NCBI RefSeq assembly: GCF_031755915.1
Contig: NC_083379.1
Coordinates: 16,167,501 to 16,231,500, forward strand
Direction: 5' to 3'
Origin: Ziziphus jujuba
Taxonomy: Eukaryota > Streptophyta > Magnoliopsida > Rosales > Rhamnaceae
Length of the DNA: 64,000 bases
Position numbers and translations under genes: made by a program
The notes under the pieces: generated by a model
Databases searched by the model: none
Told to the model about the DNA's origin: nothing
What the model saw: only the letters and a program-made list of their open reading frames with translations
Part shown: positions 12,528 through 26,332 of the stretch, piece by piece
Position numbering within the stretch: position 1 is the stretch's first letter
Layout of the letters: each line of letters begins with the position of its first letter

Positions 12528-13978
12528 GTTCCAACCATGAATAGCAAACCTGAACTGTATTGTTTTTTTATTTATTATTTATTTTTATTTTTTTTGTAGT
12601 TATCTAAACTAGGATGCGATGCCTACGATTTGCTGATGTGTTTAGTCAATGACATGTTTTGAGTTTAGATACTTGCTTTTGCATTGTTTTTGTTTGCCCC
12701 TTGAATTGTTAATTAACTTTATGCTGCGGTTGAGCTTTATCTTAATCTTTTGCGCCTGAATCTTCTTATGAGTTTCGGTCTAATTTGCTTATCAAACCTT
12801 ACACAAAATGTGTGCTACATTTATTATTATTATTTATTATGCTCTTTTTTGCTGAAAAAGATGTGCTACATTTTCACTTGTTTATGTTTGATTTGTATTT
12901 GTATGGAGATTTATTCAACTTTTTAATGTTTTGCTTTCCACATAGATTAGAAATAAACTTTGGGAAACTTTTTTGCTCAAAAAAAGCAGTGATATTACAG
13001 TTTTATAATTATTTCTTTCATGCTGGGAAAAAAAAGTTATTTCTCTTTTCAAATCAAGTGGCTGGCATTTGGAAAAAAAGTCGATGTGAATGTTTCCACC
13101 GAATTGCAATGTGATATTATCAACTGGGGGTCAAAGTCCCTCAACATTTATTTGATAAACATATAAACGAGAATAGCAAGTTTTAATAGCTCCACGTTAT
13201 ACAATTGCTCTGTTTACCAGTTGATTTCCTAATCTGGATTCTGGTCTTCGGTTGGGATGGAAATACAAAATTACCCTTTCATTATTACTATTGTTTTAAA
13301 AGGAAAGTTTAGATATTTGAGATATAAGTGACTGTTTTGAAGTTTTTTTTTTTTTTTTTTTTGCCAAAGCTTTAATTGATGGTAAAAATTTTTTTGTTAA
13401 AAAATAAAAATATTTAATAAAAATCAACAAGCATTTATTGATCAAAATAACAATTTTTTTTAACTGTTATAGTGAATTCAAATTTTATAATTTTTTTAAA
13501 AATATTTTTTTATTTTTAATTTATATAAAAATTCAATAAATATTTAATACAGTTTTTTTATTTATAACCTAAGTTGAGTGAAGTACTAATAATATAGTCA
13601 GATCACATTTTATTTAATAAATTTATTGAGATTTATTAAAATTTTCATTTAAACAAAATCATAACAAAAAAATAAAAGTTTAATCTGAAATTTTTTTTTT
13701 TTCCCTCTTTTTTGGCTTCCAAGTTTAATCTGACTTCCATTTACATAGTAGCCCACCAGAGAAGGGCATATATATCATTTAACAATGACAACAAAATAAA
13801 TAAATAAAGAAAAAAAAATCAGTTCAAAGATAATGTGTAGCAATTAGCAGCCAAGTTGTACTTTGTCCCCACAAATTGGCCAAATTGGGCTATAAAGAGG
13901 TCAACCTGACAACCTTGTTCATCTTCTTCAGCATTCCCTGTGCTGCTACCTTGCTTGGCCACCACAAGCATATCCCCA
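12528..13978. other. AT-rich intergenic region, MYND gene to small heat-shock gene
   Basis: This holds the MYND 3' flank, then strongly AT-rich sequence with long T- and A-runs (for example around 13340-13360 and 13690-13701). No supported gene; the short ORFs at 12785-13114 and 13819-14049 lack domains. Confidence 0.6.
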
Positions 13979-13984
13979 TATAAA
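13979..13984 (+). promoter_or_regulatory. TATA box of the small heat-shock gene
   Basis: TATAAA in the context CCCCATATAAACC lies 65 bases before the ATG. That predicts a start of transcription near 14010 and a leader of about 40 bases, typical of small heat-shock genes. Confidence 0.6.
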
Positions 13985-14048
13985 CCTCTACAATAATAAA
14001 ACAACAGCATTTTTCTCTCCAAGAAAAAAAATAAATAAATAAAAAGCA

Positions 14049-14633
14049 ATGGAGTTCCCAGTATTCCATGTTTCTTCCTACCAATATCTCTTACCCTCCC
14101 ATCTTCTTTATCCTTACAACATCGTCCCTCAAAACTACATTCACTGGACTGAAACCCCAGAATCTCACATTTTCTCAGCCGACCTTCCTGGTATGCTAGT
14201 GCCTATTGCTAATAAGCTAGTTATTTTCAGTTTAATTTAATCCTATTTCTTCTGCTTAACTTTCGTGTTGGGTGTTTCCAATTACAATAAAAAGTCTTTA
14301 CTTTTTTCTTCTTCTTTTTTTTTTTTTTTTTTTTTTTTTTTGGGGTTGTGGATTTGACAAACAGGTCTAAGAAAAGAGGAAATCAAACTGGAAGTTGAGG
14401 ATTCAAAGTACCTCATAATTCGAACAGAGGCCATTGATGAGTCCACGGAGCCTGCTAGGAGCTTCAGGAGGAAGTTCAGGCTTCCGGCTAGGATCGATGT
14501 CGATGGGATTTCAGCTGGATATGAAGATGGAGTCCTCACAATCACAGTTCCAAGATCAATTAGGAGGGGAGGTTTCTTTATTGATCCAGCTGATGTACCT
14601 GAACGCCTTGAAGTTCTTGCAAGAGCTGCTTGA
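14049..14633 (+). CDS. HSP15.4: Class V-type small heat-shock protein (15.4 kDa HSP-like)
   Basis: Two exons, 14049-14190 and 14365-14633, encode 136 residues. The alpha-crystallin domain covers about residues 32-115. It carries ADLPGLRKEEI (44-54), the R-rich region [10 protein letters not shown] (79-88) and the signature GVLTITVP (103-110). The family acts as an ATP-independent holdase that binds unfolding proteins in the cytosol. The single intron falls inside the DLPG codon, splitting the Gly codon. No organelle-targeting peptide and no C-terminal ER signal are visible. The short length and intron position fit the plant class V group represented by Arabidopsis HSP15.4. No canonical nGAAnnTTCnnGAAn array was found in the 300 bases upstream, so heat inducibility is not shown by the sequence. 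Confidence 0.85.
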
Positions 14634-17089
14634 ACTTGGGTTTCTAGTTTCTACTTTTTTTGGGAATTAGTTAAAAACCATTGGCTTGGATGGTTTGTTG
14701 TGCTATGATTTGGAAACTGGTGAGATTTTAATGTAAAAACATTTTTAGATTCTTGTTGGTCATAGAGTTTACTGGGTATTATTGTATGTTCCAGAAATGT
14801 TTTTTCTTTTTTTTTTTTTTTTGGCTGAAAATGATCTAGAAATGCTTATTTCCATATTTGATGTTGTTTCTGGAGATTCTTACATCATCATCACCATAAT
14901 AATTAGTAACAATAATAAACTATTAAGACCTGAAATTATAAACAACTTCCAGATGGGACAATTCTTCACGAGTATTGTTATTTGCTATTGGTGGAATCCA
15001 GATTTGATAAATAAATATTAATCGGTTATATTTAATGTTTTTTTAATTATTTTTTAAAACTAAAAATTTAATTTGGAAAAGTAATCTTGAATGATAGTTT
15101 ATTAAATTGCCTTAATTCATCAATAATGCATCATGAATGACAACAAACAGCATTTTTGTTTTTCACTTTTTGTGGCATGAAACAGACTTTGATGTCTTGG
15201 ATTTTGAATTCATAAAAAACAAAAAAGAAAAAAAAAATAACAATATACGGTGGTCTGTTGGGATGCAGTATTACCTCATCCATTTCCAAGAGAAAGAGGT
15301 AATGAGAATCTCCTACATCTGAGTTACTGTTATTGATTGGTACAGAAGCATACTCTCCCCCAAGATTTTGACTCTCTGCAAAACATACTGAAAAATAAAT
15401 AACTCAATCCTGAGCAAATAAAAGACAGCAGGGAAGAGAGGGTCTGTTTGTTAAATAAAGTGGCTTTTGTTGGTGATTATTTCAGTTTTGAGTGGTTCTC
15501 CAAACGGCTCCTCCAGCTTAGGACAGCATTAGATATTTTTGGGAGCAAAATCTGAATCTCCTACTGTTTTCAAGAAGAAAATTTTGTGGGCGGCCCACTT
15601 TGTGGACCCACCGGATTCAATGACTAAAATATCTCAAAGGGAAAATTGTGTTTGCTTTTTCTCTAATTCTAATTAAGTAATCAAATTAGTAATTTAAAAA
15701 GCTACAGCTTTAGGCTGCACGTTGCCGATTTTGAATGAAAAGATTTTGCAAATTGCCAATGCTTTTTATGGTAACCAAGGCGTACAACTTTCATCAGAAA
15801 AAAGAAAATAAAGTGGTTTCATGTGCAAACTGGTAATTGGTTCCTTAGTAAGTCGCAAGGGTTGCTTTGCCACAAGTAAATAGCAAAGAAGGCTAAATAA
15901 ACAACTTTTTTATTAAATTTATTATAAAATAAAGCTTTATGTCTTTTAACTAAATTAAATAGATTAGTACAATACAAGAAATTTTTATAGTCACCATGAA
16001 AAATATGTGAGAGAATCTGCATGTGAACTAGCATCAAAACCTCACCTCATAAATTCAAATTCACGTGCACCCATAAAGGCAGCCACAATTTTAGCAGTTC
16101 AATGACATTGTTTTTTTCAAAGGAACTGGTGCGTGTTTGTTACTTAAAATTGAATCACATGTCTTGGAATTGGTTAAACGGTTACTTTCTGATTAGATAT
16201 AATAGAAGAAAATATGAATTAAACATATAAATCTTGCTTGCTAACTGGACTTTAATGGTTGACAAATATTAAACCCTATATTTATAGACAATCAACTCAA
16301 TAATATCTAGCTACATCATTTACTATTGATGACCCTAGTAGTTTTAATACATCAATATTCTCAATGGTAGAAATTGTTCATAGACTCTCGGAATATGCTT
16401 CCTCTCGTAAACAATTCAATTCGATTGGAACAAATCGTGTTATTGATTACCACCATATTAAATTTTTTTTTTAATTTTTTTTTTTAGACTATTAAATTGT
16501 GATGTCATTTGAAAAAGAAAAAATACAGAATGCCAACCTACCGGCTATAATATAGATCTGAAATTAGATAAAACTGTAATCACTAGCAAGGTTTCTCTTT
16601 TACGTCTATCAAGATAATAACTATTTAGTTTGTAGAAAGGGAAATTCCATTCATTCTTTGCTAGAATGAATGGAAGGGAGCTATTATTCTTCACTCACAG
16701 AAAAGATATATAATGAAGACTACTAAAATTACAACGCTTTTCCTTATAGAAGGTATAAGGAACCGAATATCACACAGTTAATACGTTCAAAGAGTGGGGA
16801 AAAAAATGTTATATTAGCCTTAAACTATGAAGAAACCGTAGCTTAAACAATAACACATTTAAATCCCACAATAATAATTGGAAAAAGAGTGGTAATTCAA
16901 CTATAAAATCTTATGAATTAGAAGCATATATATGAAGTTTGAATCGACAAGTAAATTGGTGTTAATTTACTCACAGCACAAACAGGAATTGGCAAGATTA
17001 AGCAGGCAAGTTTTCACTAATAAGGATGTTTGTCCTTCCCATCGAACATGTAAATTCGATGAGCTATACTCAAAGCCATTCACACTTTA
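14634..17089. other. Convergent intergenic region, small HSP to ASPM-like gene
   Basis: No supported gene in about 2.4 kb. It is AT-rich with T-runs (around 14808-14822, 16460-16485). A perfect 13-bp inverted repeat with a 5-base loop lies at 16645-16675. Short ORFs at 15819-16037 and 16932-17204 show no domain; the latter overlaps the last ASPM exon antisense. Confidence 0.6.
16645..16675. repeat. Perfect 13-bp hairpin
   Basis: TTCCATTCATTCT, loop TTGCT, AGAATGAATGGAA. The stem stops at the perfect 13 bp apart from weak flanking complementarity. It stands alone in intergenic DNA. Confidence 0.8.
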
Positions 17090-20000
17090 TTACTTGCCTA
17101 CCATTGCCATTTTCAGAAGCTCAACAGCCTCTCTCAATCTACTCTCTGTATTCTCTCTTCCAATTGGACCTCGGGCATTCCTGCATTTGAGCATTGTTCA
17201 ATAGACATCACACATCTTCCTTTCAGCTAAATAGATCAGTAAAATATTACCACGAAGGAAATTCCTTGTATGAAAATCTGACCTCCTTTCATTAGATGCC
17301 TTTCTGGTAAGTTCATCAACAAGAGTGTGTAGCCGTTTCAAAAGGGCAGGTGATCTGCGTACTGCTTCAATACCTTTTTGACTCGAGCATATCTTCTTCA
17401 AAAGATCAGATGCAATGAAATACCCTTCTTCCTTGTTCCTGAAAAGCTATAAAAAGTTAGGACTTTATTAAAAAAAAAATGGAAAGGAACTTTCATGCTA
17501 ACTATCAAAATCATACCTAACAAACTCCCATAGAATAGTTTCTACGGACCGGTTACTATCAATTATTGCTTCAACCAAATGTGGATAGCGGGCAAGGTTT
17601 CTGAGAATAGAGAGTGCATGCTTTAGCACCTCTTGATCAGGTATGCTTCGGCTAACTGAGCTAATAAGCTTCAGCAAAGTGTTAATCGCTCCTGCATCTA
17701 CAAGATGTTCACAACATTTTTGAGAATGCTCTGTAGCCATATCTGCAAAAAGAAGACCAGTATTAGCATGTGACATCAATTTACATCTTCTCTAATGCAT
17801 TTCTAGCCCATGTGATAAAAGGTAACACAAAGAGAAGCAAATTCGTCTAGACTTCCAAATTGACATCAATGGATCAATCAATTAAATTGATGTGCTCGAT
17901 TCCAGTTCATAGTATAAGTTGTAGGTTGCAACCACTTGAATTATTGGTGCTTCCATGCATATCTATTTAGTGTCTACCATCCTCAAAGCATGATTAAAAA
18001 TTGGTCTATAACTAGTAATTGCTCTCATTAAGACTTCGTTAATAAGACCTGAAATAGCAGGAGCGATTACGTATGTTGGATACTTAATTTACACAAGCTC
18101 ATCAAATAAAAACCATATAAAACTAATTATGTTAGTTTAGATTCCACAGCTGCTAATTTACACAAGCTCATCAAATAAAAACCATATAATTGTTTTCACA
18201 ATTTATTTGATATGCAGTCCATGGTTTTATTACACAAACCAACTTTTGAAAAGTCCTTCCGGAATAGAGTTGCTAAAATAAAAAGTTTACTTCTCACACC
18301 AAGAAATTTATGCATATTATAATGGAGAAACATTATATATTGTAGGGCAGAACAAAAAAGATACAATTATTGACATTAAAAAAAAAAAAAAACAAAAAAT
18401 AGGGGGAATGGTGCTTTTTTGCAACCAGAATTGAACTCTCACCCAAAGTTGCGCAAGTGTGAAGAATGCCACTAACGCTTTTCATATTAAGTAATTCTGA
18501 AAGTGCTGCTATGAGTCTGTTTATAATACGCATGCCATCATCCACATTTGTAGCAGACCTCAGCACTCTCAAGCGTAACTCCTGTAACTGCTTTCTTGAC
18601 CCTTTACGAGCAAGGTAACCTTTCCAATATGACTACCATTTTAAAAAAATTCAAAAAGAAAGGGCATTACAAAAATCAGCCTGCTAACTCACTACTTTAA
18701 AAGGAACTAAAAGAATATTATATAAAACACATATAGACAAAAATCTGTGAATGCATAGTATAAATCTTTCTAAACCATTTGACTTCATTAGAAAAAGGAA
18801 CAACCAAACTCCAATTAGTTTTTCATATCGCAATAACTTCAAACATAAATACACCAGAAATTCAAGGTAAGATCAACATATTTCCATGTCAAGTTACTTA
18901 TCTTTACATCATAGCGATTTATAGGTTTGATGTTTTCACTTCAATTCATATTGGTGCACCGCAGGAGAGCACAACAGATGTAGAATGTCTTACTTGTATT
19001 ACAGTAATACGATGCCGCTCTCTAGTAGCTTTTCTCCTAGCTATCCAACCACGAATATGAGTCTGGAGAATTACTGCAGACTTCGTTCTTTCTTTCTGTA
19101 ATAGAACACCCCTCCACCACCTCTGCAGTTTCAAAATTGAACCAAAAACTAATTCAAGTTCAGAAATCTTACAGAAGCCTCCTGAGCTCTTGAAAGTACA
19201 ACCTCCGGGAAGGACTGCACTTAGGGAAGAAGCTCCTACAGGTTACAACAAACCAAAACAATTATATAATTTTATAAAGAGACCATAAATGCAAATAATA
19301 CATGCAGCTAAATTGTACTACCTACCTAAGAGTTTTTTTCGAGTAATCTGCCCCCTGACAAAACGTTGAATTTCCAATGCAGCACGTCTTTGACAATGAA
19401 ATACCTTCCACCATCTCAGGCCTCGTATAGCACTTTGGATTTTTATTGCAGCTTCTCTTCGAGAAAAGAACTCCTTTCTTATTAACCAACCACGACAGTG
19501 TCTCTGTATTCATTTAAGCCAAAAAATAAAATAGGAAACTTACAAATATACTACACATTAAGAGAAAGAATTAAAGTGCACTTAGTAGATGAGGGTACTA
19601 AAAGTTGCAGGCAGAGTTACGATAATTACCACCCTCTGCACTCTCAAAAGAAACTTACTTGGATAACAACAATAAGATGTCTATGTCTACAAGCTTCTCT
19701 CTGAGCAATCCATCGACGTACAAAAGATTGAATAGTAGTTGCTGACCTGGCGGAAATTTTGTGTTGTTGATAGGCCTTCCAACATCTTGACATTCGAAAA
19801 TCACTTTGGATTCTTAATATTGCTTGCCTTTGATTTTGAAACCTCCTCCTCAATAGCCAACAGCGGAAATGATTTTGAATTTTAGCTGCCGCAAACTGTT
19901 TAGTTTGGAGAGAATTGCAGACGATAGAATTCTTCCACACAAGCTGGGCAACGGCTTCATTTACTGAAACATCATGCTCATCCTTTTCCTGAACCAAATT

Positions 20001-21712
20001 TAAAGTTCTTTCTGTCTTACCAACCCTTTGTCCGTACCTAGACCTCGCCAACCACCCACGAAGATGTTTCTGAACTATAATGGCTGCATTGACTTGATGA
20101 GAAGTGGATTCATGATGAGTTACAATATTTCCATCCTTACGTCTTTGAGTGATCCAGTTCCTTATTGCACGTTGTATAACCAATGCTGACTTTTTTAACT
20201 TCACAAAACTATGCCTGACTACGATGAACATGAAATATCGGTGCCATGTTTCAGATTGTCTGCCCCTTTCTACATCATGAATAGTGATCAGCCATATGGA
20301 TCATGTTAGTAAGAAATAATATTAATTAGGATAAGTGACAATGAAAATGCTACTGAAAAAGAGAAAATACCACAATAAAACTCTTGAAATTGAACAGTGG
20401 AAAAATTTAGGCATGCTTGTTTCTGCCTCACAGTTAACCAAGCACGGATAGCAGTTTGTAAAAAGCAAGCAGCATTTAACATCTTTAAGAAATTGCGATG
20501 TTCAGTCACTCGTCTGAAATGGGATTGTATGGCTTTGGCAGCATCTTCTATTAAAATTACACAAAGAATCGATCAGAGAGAGAACAATATATCTACAAAA
20601 CCTGGTACGCATTAATGAAGTCAAAACAAAACAACGCATTTTCCCAAGCAATAGAAAGGACATGAAAATTTAATAAAAATAACAGAATTATTAATCTTTG
20701 AACCTAGGCTGGGAAAGCCATGTGAAGTATTCTATTGTTCCAATGTAAAGAGAGTACTTTGATTTATAAAAAAAATTAAAAAATTAAAAATTAAAAAATT
20801 AAAAAATTAAAAAAGGTAAAGAAAGTACTTTATGTGAAAATTTTGATCAGCTAAAAAATGTCTCGATTGGAACTGGATTACAAATTCATTTAAGTTAATA
20901 AAATGAACACAATGGTTGCCCTTTATCTTGTGAAAATTATAGAGATCTAATCCAGGGAGCTCAAGATAATTATTAACACCCTAACAAAATGGAGAACACA
21001 AATAACCTCTCTGATCCCTAATGTCGTCTTTCTTTCTTGATAATTGTTGCAAAACAAGAGCAACAGGTTTTCCAGCAGATTTGTAGTTCCTTTCAGCCAT
21101 ATCTCGCCACCAAGCCTGAATGGCCTTAAACTTTCTAGCAGCATCTGTTTGGATCGATAGAAAAACATTTGAGCAAAAGATGGCATATACATATTTCACC
21201 TGATGGATAGAATAATCTAGTTTTTAAGACGACTTAGGATACATGGCTTATTACAAGAAAACAAGATTGCAAACTAGCACTACTCCTACAAGAAAGCATA
21301 GTATTTCTAGTATATATTTAGGGACTTACTAGAAGACAAATCACCAGTAAAGAAAGAAAAGAACCTTCAGTTTTGTGGCCATGTTTTCCTTCTTTCTCTT
21401 TTACAGCTTCAGCACTTACAAAACATTTCTCCACACGAGAATATTTTCTATCTGGACTTTGACAATCACAGCCTAGGAGTTTATGGAAATTCAATTGATC
21501 CTAGCAAGAAAAAAAGAAGTACTAAAAATATGTAGTAAAGGTATGAAAATGACGGCATCCTGTTAACAACCATCATAGCATTTCAAGCATTACCATATTC
21601 TTCTTGACAATTAGTTGTGATGCAAGGAACACCAACAGGATTATCACACTGCGATCATTGCATGCACCATTATATTCAAGTAAGTCACTAATTTGCAGAA
21701 CCTGTAGAAAAA

Positions 21713-21751
<39 letters not shown>

Positions 21752-23540
21752 ATGTGTCATTCAACCATACAAAATACAAATCTATATAATTTTTAGAAAG
21801 AAATAGAAACTAGTTTGTTTCAGCTTGACAACAATCCCCAGTCAATCTAGAATAAAAAGTATAAATCTAAACATCAATAAGCACGCATAAGCGGATTAAT
21901 TACTCACATGTTATAAGACATTTCTAGTGAAAATTTTGTCTTACTAATCGTATTATTCAGCTAAAAATTTCTCTTAATATATTGTTTGGTCAAAAAATCC
22001 ATGCATTTAAATGTGTTTCTAGTATTGTTTACAAATATCATAATTGATAATCTTCAAATGCAAATAAATGTTTCAGCCATGCATCAAGCTTGATGCAAAG
22101 CTTATATATTATTTGACATCCATTGAAAACTTGCCTCAGGAAAATTTCCCAACAATGTTGTTAATTTCTGTGATAACACAAAATTGTGCACTGCATCTTG
22201 AAAATCACTGGCTAGCATAATTGATTCTTCACCACTTGATTTACAAGAATCCTGTAAACAACAGAATTAAAATTGGGAGGAAAGTGGAGAAAATTCAAGC
22301 AGAAAGAGAAGAGTTACATATCTATAACACCTTTGATGAACATGAACAATGCAGTTCCTTGCGAAAATAATAGTCAAGCAAGCACCATATAGCTTTTCCA
22401 TCAACCAATGAAGAAAAGTTATCGATCTTGCAATCATAATTTTGACAAATTGCCTGAAAAGAAATGAACATGATTGTCAATGCAGACCAAACAATAGGTT
22501 TAAACTACGAACTACAACAATGTTTTGTGTTGTCAATGAGAAAAACAAGATTCAAATTTAAAAAATAATAAAAATTAAAGGACACCATCCAAAAAGTTGA
22601 GTGGCAGTTTAATGCCAAACCAGATTAAAGCTTTAGAACAGTGACAAGCATCCAACAATTCAGTAACCCATCAGCATTCAAATAGGTGGATGAAATCAAA
22701 GAAAAGTGAACTAAATGCACAAAAGTTATAAATAACTAGAAGTATAACGTTATAAATAACTTTCAGCAGACCCAAAAACAGAGGAAAAGGAAAGAGAGAG
22801 ATTAGATGTTGACTCGCTTCCCAGGATCTTTATAATAAATCACAAAAAGTTTAGTAGCATTACAGTTCCTCTCCTTCAAACACTGGTAATTCATCCAAAT
22901 ACCACTGTCGAAAGCCAAAGAAATTTCAATAAAGTATGTTTTTATACTTGTTAAATTGCTATTTATTTACCTCAAAAGATTAAACTAGTAAGAAGTGGAA
23001 CCCAACTATGTAAATCATGCTAATACAATAGACAAATAGTTTCAATGCTCCCCCATTACAGGTAGGCCTCTCTGTTAGACATACAACTGAGCTTGTTACA
23101 ATGTAAAAATTACCATTCATCTCGAAAGTTTAAGCTAGTAGGAAAATATGTATATCAAGCTAACACAATAGACAGATAATTTTAGCAATACCCAACCATA
23201 AATATATTTATATATATTTATCTCAACAACTCAACTCTAACCATCTCTTATCTCTACATAAAATATTATTCAAGAAAACTAAGTCTTACAACATAACTAT
23301 TATGTACAGTATGATAAATCATGTCTACGAGGAGGCACTTTCATGTTTATAAAAAAGATTATTTGAGGGAAAAATGAGAACACGGACACTGACAAGAATA
23401 CTCAAATGTAAATTATCACAAAGCAGCAATACCTTGATCCAACTCAAAAGCATTTCCAAAGGAGAAGAATTGAAAGAAGTCAAATGATCCTGTGCAATTG
23501 AAAAGAATGATTGTAACTCAAGTAGCTTTACTCAAGATAA

Positions 23541-23571
<31 letters not shown>

Positions 23572-26332
23572 TTAAAATTAAAATTAAAATTAAAATTAAA
23601 AAAAAAAATCCAAAAACAAACACAGCGTGAAAGAAAATAAGATATAACTAGCATATTAAAGTCTAGAACAAGTTGGTATTTATGAGAACCAAGAAAGATG
23701 CTAAAAAGAAGAGAATAGAAAAGAAATGATCTAATTTAACATTCTTCTATGGCAAGCATTACTTTAGATAGACCAAGCAAAGCAATTAAACCACGTTTGC
23801 ACATACCATATTAGCTCCACGAATTTTGCAAATTTCTTCAACTAACATTGTTTTCTTGATCAAAAGAGGAAGCTGCAAGTTTAATAACAATTTATATCAC
23901 AAAATTAAGAAGTAGATAACACAAACTCTGGACCATCATTCCATGCAACCGGTAGGAGTTACAGAAGAAATGGACAGACCTGCAAATGGACGAACATGTT
24001 CCAGAGCAAGGAAACTGTAAGTTCCTTGTCCCCATTAGCAACATCATCACCCACAATCATCAATCCATCTTCATCATGTAATATTACACCAGCCTCCCTA
24101 AGATACTGAAACACAGTACCGCAATTTGCCAAGTACTTCTTACGGGTATCAGATGGAACAACCATTTTCTGTGCACATAATTAAGCTTCAATTCAAAAAC
24201 TCTAGCTAAATAACATTTAAATCTACTAATTCACTTTCAGAAGCAGGAAATTAAAATTAACAACCATGAGGATGGAAGAGTCGTCCAATAAAAGCTGAGT
24301 AGCTCTACATAGTCGCACCCCGTCCTGGAGATCTACAAACAAATCTGTGACTTGGAAGTTGTACTCAACAAGGGGACTCTGCACAATTACAAAAACCATC
24401 ACTAGTGAACAATTCAAATGAAAACATAAATATTTTATTATTGGCTGACTTTTCCACTGATCATCATTGCATAAGGTCCTGAAGAATCAGATATACAATA
24501 TAGATAAATTAAAGACACCAATAGCAATATACATGTCTCCTCGTGCAAATAGCAATATACATGGAATGAACCACCTACCTGCTGATAAGATACTTTGTAC
24601 CCAACAATCACCAGATGTGCTAGAATATTACCTTCTCCTAGCATGATATCCGATGACAAAAAATCTAATTTGTAACAAGAAAAGGAAGAGAAAGGGATTC
24701 AATATTTAATAGATAAATATACTAAAAAAAATTAAGGGAAAATTGAATGACATAAAAATAGAGAATCACCATGGATCACTTGACAACTTGATTTGGTATT
24801 TGATTGCACCGTAAACAATAAAGGGGAACCTCCATCCACCCCATCAATACCATAGTTGAGAGAAAGACTGCTTTGAGATTTAGCTCTATCAAGAATAAGT
24901 ACAAGCAGCAGAAATCTCTTGAGTATAACATTCCCCAGAGCTTCGTAGTAACCTGGTCTATAGAGGCCCTCAACCATCTTGTTGTAAGCATAAGATTTTG
25001 CCAGACCCGGATGCGAAAAGAACTGCTTCTCGATAATCATTCTCAAGAATACGATTTCTTGATCAGTTTCGACATTTCCAGCACATAGCAGAGAATCACC
25101 ACCGAAAATAATGTATAATCCAATTCGAAGCCAAATTGGGTTATAACACATAAGGATTTTGACAGCCTTCTCTTTCAATCCAACATCAGTTACCAAGGGA
25201 CAATGTGTCTTCATCTTCAACCTCCCTTCATCAATATTCTGAAAAGAAAAATAATAATAAAAATGAAAGAACTATTTTATAGAAATAATACACAACACCA
25301 AAAATTCTTACCAAGAAAACTTGGCAACCAATATTAATAAATTTTCTCATCAGTTTAACGAGGGCAACTTAGTCTTGTAAATTAAAAACAATGGGGAAGC
25401 AATTATATATTTGAGAGCATCAACTAATCGATATATCAGGTGCAACATCAATTTAAAAAAAAAAAATGCTATTAAGCAGCCCCAAAACGTATTTTGATTT
25501 AGAGAGAAGCATTCATTTATTAAGCACTAGAAAACTACATGAAACTTAAATCCGCAAGACAGTATAATTATTGGACTAAAGTGAAATGCGAATTTCGTTG
25601 CGCAGTTATTTCATGAAATGGAGAGCAAACCTTAGCCACTTGAGTCATGATATCAAGAACCTCTTTACAACTTCTCAAGCTCAAATACACCTGCATTCGC
25701 TGCTTCAAGTCATCCAAACTGCAAACCTCCTTCAACGAAGATCGCAGGCTCAAATACATGGAATTTGAAAATCCCACTCTACTTTCCACACTCTCAGCAC
25801 CCACATCTTGCCAAGACGAGTCCCTCTGACGCTTGGGACACCTCCAAGCCGCATCCACCCGGACCCCAATCCCTGGAAAACTATCCCTCTTCCCCTTCGC
25901 CGGAACCTCAACCGAGTCACCACCACCATTTCCACCGTTGACTGACAAACTACAGCCGCATGATCCAGGGTTCCCGAATAGGAAATTAAGCCAGACGGTG
26001 AGCGAATTTGCAAGCGATTTGAGAGACTGCTCCTTCTTGGCCTGGGCCAGCCGAGAGGACTGTGACTGCTCGAGCTCGTACGCCTTGAGACGGCTCGATG
26101 CCTTGGACCTGGCGGAGGAAGATGGAGCCAGAGAAGTACGGCGGCGAGAATAGGCGGAAGTCCGGGGGGTGTGTTTGCTAGCGGTGAAGAATTGAGGGTG
26201 GTTTGGGGTGTTGAAATTAGTGGGTGGTTTCGATGCCCGTTTCGGAGTTTTGTAATTCGAGATGTCTTTGAAGAGCGAAGAGGAGAATTTGTACGGTGAA
26301 GGTGACGGACATGGCGGTTCATGACCTTCCAT
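17090..26332 (-). CDS. Plant ASPM-like (abnormal spindle) protein: CH domain, IQ repeats, ARM-like tail
   Basis: Twenty exons on the minus strand: 26332-25631, 25238-24770, 24664-24579, 24378-24265, 24168-23980, 23872-23807, 23489-23433, 22453-22331, 22251-22135, 21701-21594, 21500-21365, 21144-21007, 20547-20371, 20269-19659, 19503-19326, 19235-18994, 18632-18443, 17742-17517, 17438-17283, 17180-17090. They total 4176 nt and 1391 residues. Residues 1-230 are basic and Ser/Pro-rich. Calponin-homology sequence lies around 420-660. Many IQ motifs (for example IQRAIRNWI, IQSAIRGLRWW, IQSYWKGYLARK) run from about 720 to 1250. An Armadillo-like tail follows to about 1360. ASPM proteins bind calmodulin through IQ motifs and act at spindle poles and microtubule minus ends; the plant role is inferred. 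The intron after 22135 uses a GC donor. The gene is divergent from the Derlin gene. Confidence 0.92.
18085..18189. repeat. 36-bp direct repeat in an ASPM intron
   Basis: The same 36 bases (beginning TAATTTACACAAGCTCATCA) occur at 18085-18120 and 18154-18189 without mismatch, 69 bases apart start to start. Confidence 0.9.
20768..20815. repeat. AAAAATT-type simple repeat in an ASPM intron
   Basis: Seven or so imperfect units of A(4-7)TT lie between ASPM exons 12 and 13. Confidence 0.85.
21720..21748. repeat. (AT)n microsatellite by an ASPM splice acceptor
   Basis: About 14 AT units followed on the plus strand by other sequence and preceded by an A-run. On the gene strand it lies just upstream of the T-run and CTACAG acceptor of the exon starting at 21701. 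Confidence 0.9.
22971..23196. repeat. Degenerate repeat pair in an ASPM intron, possible transposon debris
   Basis: Blocks 22971-23050 and 23121-23196 share the order CTCRAAAG, TTAARCTAGTA, ATATCAAGCTAACACAATAGACA and a C-rich end, with about 25 percent differences. The intron (22454-23432) is nearly 1 kb, long for this gene. I could not assign an element family. Confidence 0.5.
23538..23608. repeat. AATA / AAAATT simple-sequence tract
   Basis: Four AAAT units, then five AAT units, then six AAAATT units in the intron between exons 6 and 7 of the ASPM-like gene. Confidence 0.9.

Noticed and set aside
13690..14048. Heat-shock elements upstream of the small HSP
   Set aside because: Several TTC triplets occur (13916-13938) but without the alternating GAA/TTC spacing of a real element.
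25750..26322. Second minus-strand ORF of 190 codons over ASPM exon 1
   Set aside because: It is a +1 frame shadow of the real frame; Arg/Ser/Pro-rich without motifs, and only the other frame joins exon 2 in phase.
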